The notes under the pieces: model-generated
Seen by the model: only the letters and a program-made list of their open reading frames with translations
What the model was told of the DNA's origin: nothing
Databases searched by the model: none
Shown: positions 7,333-10,882 of the stretch, piece after piece
How the letters are laid out: every line of letters starts with the position of its first letter
How positions within the stretch are numbered: the stretch's first letter is position 1
Position numbers and translations under genes: made by a program
DNA from: Clostridiaceae bacterium UBA6085
GTDB taxonomy: Bacteria > Bacillota > Clostridia > Clostridiales > Clostridiaceae
Assembly: GCA_002428605.1 (NCBI GenBank)
Contig: DIXH01000007.1
Coordinates: forward strand, 30,129-41,010
Reading direction: 5' to 3'
DNA length: 10,882 bases

Positions 7333-8570
7333 GGATTGTAGACTTAGTATGTTCAGAAGGAAAGACAGGTTTCTACTTTGATGACCAGAAGGCTATCGTC
7401 GGCGGAGCCGGACACGATGGATTCATATATACAGGGGAGCCGGCGACGACTGGCTTCAAGAGCATAAGGGTTCCAGGGGAAAGCGTATCAGTCATGCTTA
7501 TACTTGAAAATGGTGAGGTTGCTTACGGAGACTGCGCTGCGGTCCAGTATTCAGGTGCAGGCGGAAGGGATCCCTTGTTCATTGCCAGGGACTTCATCCC
7601 CATCATCGAGGGCCAGGTGAGAGAAAAGCTCCTGCAAAAAGATGCCTCGACATTCAGGGAGCTTGCAGATGAGATAGACTCCATTGAGATCGACGGGAAG
7701 AGGCTCCACACCGCTGTAAGGTACGGTGTCACCCAGGCACTTCTTGATGCTGCCTCGAAGAGCAGAAGGCTCACCATGGCGGAGGTGGTAAAGGAAGAAT
7801 ACTCCACCGGCGTCGAGCTGAGAAGGATACCCATATTCGCGCAGAGCGGAGACGACAGGTATACCAATGCCGACAAGATGATAATAAAGGGTGCTGACGT
7901 CATGCCCCATGCTCTCATCAACAACATTGATGAGAAGCTCGGAAGGCACGGTGAGATACTCAAGGCCTACATAGAGTGGCTGAGGGACAGGGTGCTTCTC
8001 CACAGGGAGGAGGAGGACTACAGCCCCATATTCCACATAGATGTCTACGGCACCATAGGGATGCTCTTCAACCAGGATATGGACAGGATGGCTGACTACC
8101 TGAAGACCCTTGAGGAGGCCGCAAGCCCATTCAAGCTGAGGATAGAGGGACCAATGGACAGAGGCGGCAGGACGGAACAGATGGAGGCCCTAAGGGACCT
8201 CACAGCACTCCTTGACCGGCGGGGGATAGATGTGGAGCTCGTTGCTGACGAATGGTGCAACACCTATGAGGATGTCATCTATTTCGCTGACAACCGTGCG
8301 GGGCACATGATACAGGTGAAGACTCCTGACCTTGGCGGTGTCAACAACTCAATAAAGGCGATCCTTTATTGTAAGGAAAAGGGGATCGGAGCATATCTCG
8401 GAGGAACCTGCAACGAGACCAACAGGAGCGCCGAAATATGCGTGAACATAGCAATGGCCTGCGGTGCAAGGCAGACTCTGGCTAAGCCCGGCATGGGCTT
8501 CGACGAGGGCTACATGATAGTCAACAATGAGATGAACAGGGTCCTTGCCCTGGCGGGAAGAAGAAGATGA
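7329..8570 (+). CDS. mal: Methylaspartate ammonia-lyase
   Basis: This 413-residue enolase-superfamily enzyme (EC 4.3.1.2) removes ammonia from 3-methylaspartate to give mesaconate. Its length equals that of the C. tetanomorphum enzyme and the known active-site residues keep their numbers: the Mg2+ ligands D238, E273 and D307, the catalytic base K331 (VKTPDLGG), H194, and the substrate-pocket residues Q172, Q329, T360, C361 and L384. The dimer requires Mg2+ and K+ in studied relatives. GGAGGG (7314-7319) lies 9 bases upstream of the ATG, inside the end of glmE, and the 4-base ATGA overlap implies coupled translation. It supplies the second step of the pathway right after the mutase genes. Confidence 0.97.
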   Translation: MRIVDLVCSEGKTGFYFDDQKAIVGGAGHDGFIYTGEPATTGFKSIRVPGESVSVMLILENGEVAYGDCAAVQYSGAGGRDPLFIARDFIPIIEGQVREKLLQKDASTFRELADEIDSIEIDGKRLHTAVRYGVTQALLDAASKSRRLTMAEVVKEEYSTGVELRRIPIFAQSGDDRYTNADKMIIKGADVMPHALINNIDEKLGRHGEILKAYIEWLRDRVLLHREEEDYSPIFHIDVYGTIGMLFNQDMDRMADYLKTLEEAASPFKLRIEGPMDRGGRTEQMEALRDLTALLDRRGIDVELVADEWCNTYEDVIYFADNRAGHMIQVKTPDLGGVNNSIKAILYCKEKGIGAYLGGTCNETNRSAEICVNIAMACGARQTLAKPGMGFDEGYMIVNNEMNRVLALAGRRR

Positions 8571-8575
8571 CCTAT

Positions 8576-8601
8576 GCCGGCCGCATCTTAATGCTGCCGG
8601 C
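8576..8601 (+). repeat. GC-rich hairpin in the mal to mesaconase gap
   Basis: GCCGGC (8576-8581) and GCCGGC (8596-8601) pair, as do GCAT (8583-8586) and ATGC (8591-8594), with one C/T mismatch between them and a CTTA loop. The hairpin starts 5 bases after the mal stop codon. It is followed by TTTACC only, so it is at best a weak terminator; it could also mark a processing or mRNA-protection site. It is the only sizeable gap (98 bases) in an otherwise tightly packed operon. Confidence 0.5.
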
Positions 8602-8614
8602 TTTACCTGTCCCG

Positions 8615-8643
8615 TGTAAAAATAAGAAGCATTATAGTATAAT
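8615..8643 (+). promoter_or_regulatory. Possible internal promoter for the mesaconase genes
   Basis: A perfect -10 TATAAT (8638-8643) sits 26 bases upstream of the alpha-subunit start, with a poor TGTAAA (8615-8620) 17 bases before it as -35. It follows the hairpin directly. The -35 matches only 3 of 6 positions, so the call rests on the -10 and on the unusual gap. Confidence 0.35.
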
Positions 8644-8668
8644 CATGGGAGAAACGAGGAGGTGCTTT

Positions 8669-9511
8669 ATGAAGGAAATTGATGCCGGTCTGGTCACGTC
8701 TGAGATCAGGAGGCTTGTAATGGAAGCGAACTACCATCTGCCGAAGGATGTGGCTGATGCGCTTAGGAAAAGCAGGGAGAATGAGAAGTGGCTGCTTGCA
8801 ACTGACACCTTGGGAAGGATAATTGAAAACGCTGAGATCGCGGATACCGAGAATGTGCCCATGTGCCAGGATACGGGCATGGCGGTGGTGTTCGTGGAGA
8901 TAGGGCAGGAGGTCCATATAACAGGTGGCGGCCTTGACGATGCCATAAACCAGGGCATCAGGGAAGGCTACAGGGAAGGGCTTCTAAGGAAGTCAGTTGT
9001 AGGAGACCCTCTTGCAAGAAAGAACACAGGTGACAACACTCCAGGAATAATCCACTACAGCATAGTCCCGGGAGATAAACTGAGGATCATGGTGGCTCCG
9101 AAGGGCTTCGGCTCTGAGAACATGTCGAGGTTAAAGATGCTGAAGCCGTCTGACGGGCTTCAGGGTGTCAAGGACTTCGTCATCGAGACCGTCGAGCTGG
9201 CAGGTCCGAATGCATGCCCTCCTCTGGTTGTCGGTGTCGGAATTGGCGGTTCATTCGATAAGGTGACCTATATTGCAAAGAAAGCCCTCATGAGGAGCCT
9301 TGATGAGTGCAATCCTGACCCGTTCTACTGTGACCTGGAGAACGAGCTCCTGGAGAAGATAAACAGCCTCGGTATAGGCCCACAGGGCTTTGGAGGAAGG
9401 ACTACTGCACTTAAGGTAGCCATCGAGACCTTCCCGACCCATATCGCAGGTCTGCCTGTCGCAGTGAACATCAACTGCCATGCCACAAGGCACAAGGAGG
9501 TGATCCTGTAA
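8669..9511 (+). CDS. Class I fumarase-family hydro-lyase, alpha subunit (probable mesaconase)
   Basis: The 280-residue product is the N-terminal half of the two-subunit, oxygen-sensitive 4Fe-4S fumarase/tartrate dehydratase family. The three expected cluster cysteines are C66 (PMCQDTG), C183 (GPNACPP) and C270 (NINCHATRH). KGFGSENMS (145-153), VGVGIGG (188-194) and GPQGFGGRTTAL (237-248) are family landmarks. From the context it should hydrate mesaconate to (S)-citramalate with the beta subunit; fumarate to malate is a possible second activity, as class I enzymes often use both. The start is the ATG at 8669, placed 4 bases after a strong AGGAGGTG (8657-8664). The frame is open back to an ATG at 8567, but those 34 residues look unlike the family and include the hairpin and promoter-like DNA. 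Confidence 0.92.
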   Translation: MKEIDAGLVTSEIRRLVMEANYHLPKDVADALRKSRENEKWLLATDTLGRIIENAEIADTENVPMCQDTGMAVVFVEIGQEVHITGGGLDDAINQGIREGYREGLLRKSVVGDPLARKNTGDNTPGIIHYSIVPGDKLRIMVAPKGFGSENMSRLKMLKPSDGLQGVKDFVIETVELAGPNACPPLVVGVGIGGSFDKVTYIAKKALMRSLDECNPDPFYCDLENELLEKINSLGIGPQGFGGRTTALKVAIETFPTHIAGLPVAVNINCHATRHKEVIL

Positions 9512-10071
9512 TGGACATAAGGATCACTGCCCCATTCACAAGGGAGTCACTTGAGAGCCTGAAGCCTGGAGATAATGTCCTCATATCAGGGAAGCTGTAT
9601 GCCGCAAGGGATGCCGCGCACAAGAAGATGATAGAGCTTCTGGAAAGTGGCGGAGAGCTTCCGTTTGACATCAAAGGAGCTGCAATATACTATGTGGGGC
9701 CGACACCGGAAAGACCCGGCGAGCCTGTAGGCTCAGCAGGTCCAACCACAAGCCTGAGGATGGACGCCTACACTCCAAGGCTCCTTGACCTTGGTCTTCT
9801 CGGAATGATAGGAAAGGGCGAGAGGAACGATGCTGTAAAGGCAAAGATAAGGGAGCATGGAGCTGTTTACTTTGCTGCAATAGGCGGAGCTGGAGCCCTT
9901 ATCAAGAAGACCATAGTAGCTTCAAGGGTAATAGCCTATGAGGAACTTGGGCCTGAAGCGATCAGGGAATTCGAGGTCGTTGACTTCCCTGCAACTGTCA
10001 TCATCGACTCAAGGGGCGAAGACCTTTATGAGACGGGAAGGTCGGCTTACCTCAAGTCGCTGGAGAAATAA
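9511..10071 (+). CDS. Class I fumarase-family hydro-lyase, beta subunit (probable mesaconase)
   Basis: The 186-residue product is the C-terminal half of a class I fumarase/tartrate dehydratase, which completes the active site with the alpha subunit. Landmarks are AARDAAHKK (31-39), YYVGPTP (60-66), GPTTSLRMD (77-85), the GKGE turn (101-104) and AIGGAGAL (123-130), which are conserved substrate-binding elements in the family. It overlaps the alpha gene by one base (TAATG), and a near-perfect Shine-Dalgarno AAGGAGGTGAT (9494-9504) inside the end of the alpha gene drives it. Equal amounts of both subunits are therefore expected. Substrate preference between mesaconate, fumarate and tartrate cannot be read from sequence; the methylaspartate neighbours favour mesaconate. 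Confidence 0.92.
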   Translation: MDIRITAPFTRESLESLKPGDNVLISGKLYAARDAAHKKMIELLESGGELPFDIKGAAIYYVGPTPERPGEPVGSAGPTTSLRMDAYTPRLLDLGLLGMIGKGERNDAVKAKIREHGAVYFAAIGGAGALIKKTIVASRVIAYEELGPEAIREFEVVDFPATVIIDSRGEDLYETGRSAYLKSLEK

Positions 10072-10080
10072 CAAATTGTA

Positions 10081-10167
10081 TCCAATAGTCAAATTCATGA
10101 ATAAGGATATCATTAAGCATGAACAGGCCTAGCTAAACGTAATTGGACATGATGCTGATGGATTGGA
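10081..10167. promoter_or_regulatory. Scattered ATTGGAC-like motifs downstream of the operon
   Basis: ATTGGAC at 10142-10148 equals the core of the half-site in front of the regulator gene. ATTGGA at 10162-10167 lies exactly 20 bases further on, and the inverted TCCAAT lies at 10081-10086. They sit before the terminator, not at an evident promoter. They may be further regulator sites or chance matches in AT-rich DNA. Confidence 0.25.
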
Positions 10168-10178
10168 ATATTCAAAGG

Positions 10179-10206
10179 GTGCTGGTGAATAATCGCCAGC
10201 ACTTTT
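10179..10206 (+). terminator. Rho-independent terminator of the glutamate operon
   Basis: GTGCTGG (10179-10185) pairs with CCAGCAC (10196-10202), and the stem can extend by a T-G wobble and a G-C pair to 9 bp around a 6-base AATAAT loop. Four T's follow. It lies 107 bases after the last stop codon of the operon. The T run is short but the stem is good. Confidence 0.78.
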
Positions 10207-10278
10207 GCATTCATGCTGAACTAAGTGCAATTGGCATAATCGGGTCCAAAGCAGTATGGTGTGCTTAATCAGTATATT

Positions 10279-10325
10279 ATAATTAAGTAAATCGTAATTA
10301 AGTATATTACGATTTACTTAATTAT
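10279..10325. repeat. Perfect 19-bp AT-rich inverted repeat with 9-base spacer
   Basis: The arms at 10279-10297 and 10307-10325 are perfect complements over 19 bp. AATTAAGTA appears twice in direct orientation (10281-10289 and 10297-10305) and once inverted (10315-10323), so the structure is both a hairpin and a set of repeated half-sites. There is no T run after it, so it is not an ordinary terminator. It ends 28 bases before the group II intron. It could be an operator, a small-transposon remnant or a hairpin met by the intron on insertion. Between 10207 and 10278 I see nothing else definable. Confidence 0.75.
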
Positions 10326-10337
10326 GATTATGTGATA

Positions 10338-10353
10338 ATTTAAAGGTGAGGTG
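10338..10353 (+). other. 5' exon target site of the group II intron (IBS2 and IBS1)
   Basis: IBS1, GAGGTG (10348-10353), directly before the intron, is the exact complement of CACCTC (10550-10555) inside the intron. A possible IBS2, ATTTAA (10338-10343), is the complement of TTAAAT (10524-10529). The IBS1 match is firm by position; the IBS2 match is AT-only and sits 4 bases from IBS1, so it is tentative. The exon bases here (AAAGGTGAGGTG) also look like a ribosome binding site. Confidence 0.6.
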
Positions 10354-10882
10354 GTGCGCCAGTTCGGCGCTGAAAATATAACTGGTGGGAATCCAGTCTG
10401 GTAAGTGTTAGCCACACGCCAGTATCTAGCCTTGGAGCCGAAGCCGTGAGGTCAGGTTTAAGCGTAGGCAAGAAACCATACGAGCCGTAATGCGAAAGCG
10501 TAAAGTGATTGAGCCTCGTTAGATTAAATAGAATGGAAGCTGATGCCGTCACCTCGGTAGCAAGCAATAATGCTTATTCGCAATGGCAAGAATAAGCAGG
10601 TTCCATCGGGGTCTGAGAGCATGGCGAGTATGAGAGAGTTATTTTCAACGTACCTGGGAGGCCTTGCAGGCTCTCGTAAGAGTATCGTCCATACAAGGAG
10701 CATTTCATCCAAGATGGAGGAAAAGGCCAGCAAGGAGTCGGATTCACTCGTAGTACCGATGAAACCAGTAATGACGGCGGAGGGAAGGGGTGGACATACA
10801 AACCGCTCAGAATACAAAACATTTACCGCACTGGAGGCGGAAAAGAAATGGGAAATGCGTACGAAAGAATAGCAGAGCAAGC
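10354..10882 (+). mobile_element. Group II intron, 5' part (continues beyond window)
   Basis: The element opens with GTGCGCC, the group II 5' splice consensus, and its start resembles that of the Lactococcus Ll.LtrB type. It then shows dense RNA folding: GCGCC/GGCGC (10356-10370), ACTGG/CCAGT (10381-10397), a GAAA-capped TGC/GCG helix (10491-10500), and ATGGAA (10533-10538) pairing with TTCCAT (10601-10606). Within the last helix GCCG/CGGT (10545-10558) presents CACCTC in a loop, the expected place for EBS1, which is complementary to the six exon bases before the intron. ACGTACCTGGGAGG around 10650 is a familiar domain I stretch. Such introns splice as RNA and move by reverse transcription into DNA. 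The 529 bases seen are about right for domains I to III before the encoded protein. The 3' end is outside the window, so intactness cannot be judged. Confidence 0.88.
10848..10882 (+). CDS. Group II intron-encoded reverse transcriptase/maturase, first codons only
   Basis: ATG at 10848 opens a frame (MGNAYERIAEQ...) that runs off the window end after 11 codons. TGGAGG (10832-10837) lies 10 bases upstream. The place, about 495 bases into the intron, is where domain IV and its maturase gene usually start. Eleven codons cannot prove the function; the call rests on position and ribosome binding site. Confidence 0.55.
   Translation, partial: MGNAYERIAEQ

Noticed and set aside
8567..8668. N-terminal extension of the alpha hydro-lyase subunit from ATG 8567
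   Set aside because: The 34 residues do not resemble the family and are encoded by the hairpin and promoter-like DNA; ATG 8669 has a strong ribosome binding site.
10570..10872. 100-codon open frame on the plus strand inside the intron
   Set aside because: It crosses paired RNA domains of the group II intron, has no ribosome binding site of note, shows no recognisable family, and runs past the better-placed ATG at 10848 in another frame.
10354..10882. CRISPR array or tRNA/rRNA gene at the end of the window
   Set aside because: There are no regularly spaced repeats and no cloverleaf; the 5' consensus, the folding and the EBS-IBS pairing all point to a group II intron.

Overview
The window looks like a chromosomal segment of an anaerobic, amino-acid-fermenting Firmicute of the Clostridia. 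The grounds are strong AGGAGG-type ribosome binding sites, T-tailed hairpin terminators, heavy use of AGG (Arg) and ATA (Ile) codons at roughly 50% GC, and a complete coenzyme-B12 methylaspartate module closely resembling that of Clostridium tetanomorphum and C. cochlearium. The genus cannot be fixed from this sequence alone.

Layout. 1-273: the C-terminal end of a MATE-type efflux protein, followed by a hairpin terminator shared with the convergent P1-family (DmpA/NylC-like) peptidase gene on the minus strand (317-1291). 1292-1535: a divergent promoter region with no gene. 1536-2783: lysA (diaminopimelate decarboxylase) with its own terminator at 2804-2835. 2836-3061: a regulatory region holding two copies of a 19-base direct repeat, an inverted half-site and a candidate promoter. 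3062-10071: one compact plus-strand operon, GntR regulator - glmS - glmL - glmE - mal - class I hydro-lyase alpha - beta. 10179-10206: terminator. 10207-10353: AT-rich DNA with a perfect 19-bp inverted repeat. 10354 to the window end: the 5' part of a group II intron, reaching the first codons of its encoded protein.

How the genes work together. GlmS (cobalamin-binding sigma subunit) and GlmE (catalytic epsilon subunit) form glutamate mutase, converting L-glutamate to (2S,3S)-3-methylaspartate. GlmL is the ATPase-type accessory protein expected to keep the B12 enzyme active. Methylaspartate ammonia-lyase removes ammonia to give mesaconate. The two-subunit iron-sulfur class I fumarase-family enzyme at the end is best read as mesaconase, hydrating mesaconate to citramalate. 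Citramalate lyase, the next step towards pyruvate and acetate, is not in the window. All checked catalytic residues of GlmS, GlmE and methylaspartate ammonia-lyase fall at the same residue numbers as in the structurally studied clostridial enzymes, so the pathway is very probably functional.

The least explained parts are the regulator, whose C-terminal domain I do not recognise; its repeat-based operator region; a hairpin plus possible internal promoter between mal and the mesaconase genes; and the intron, whose exon-binding site matches the bases directly before it.
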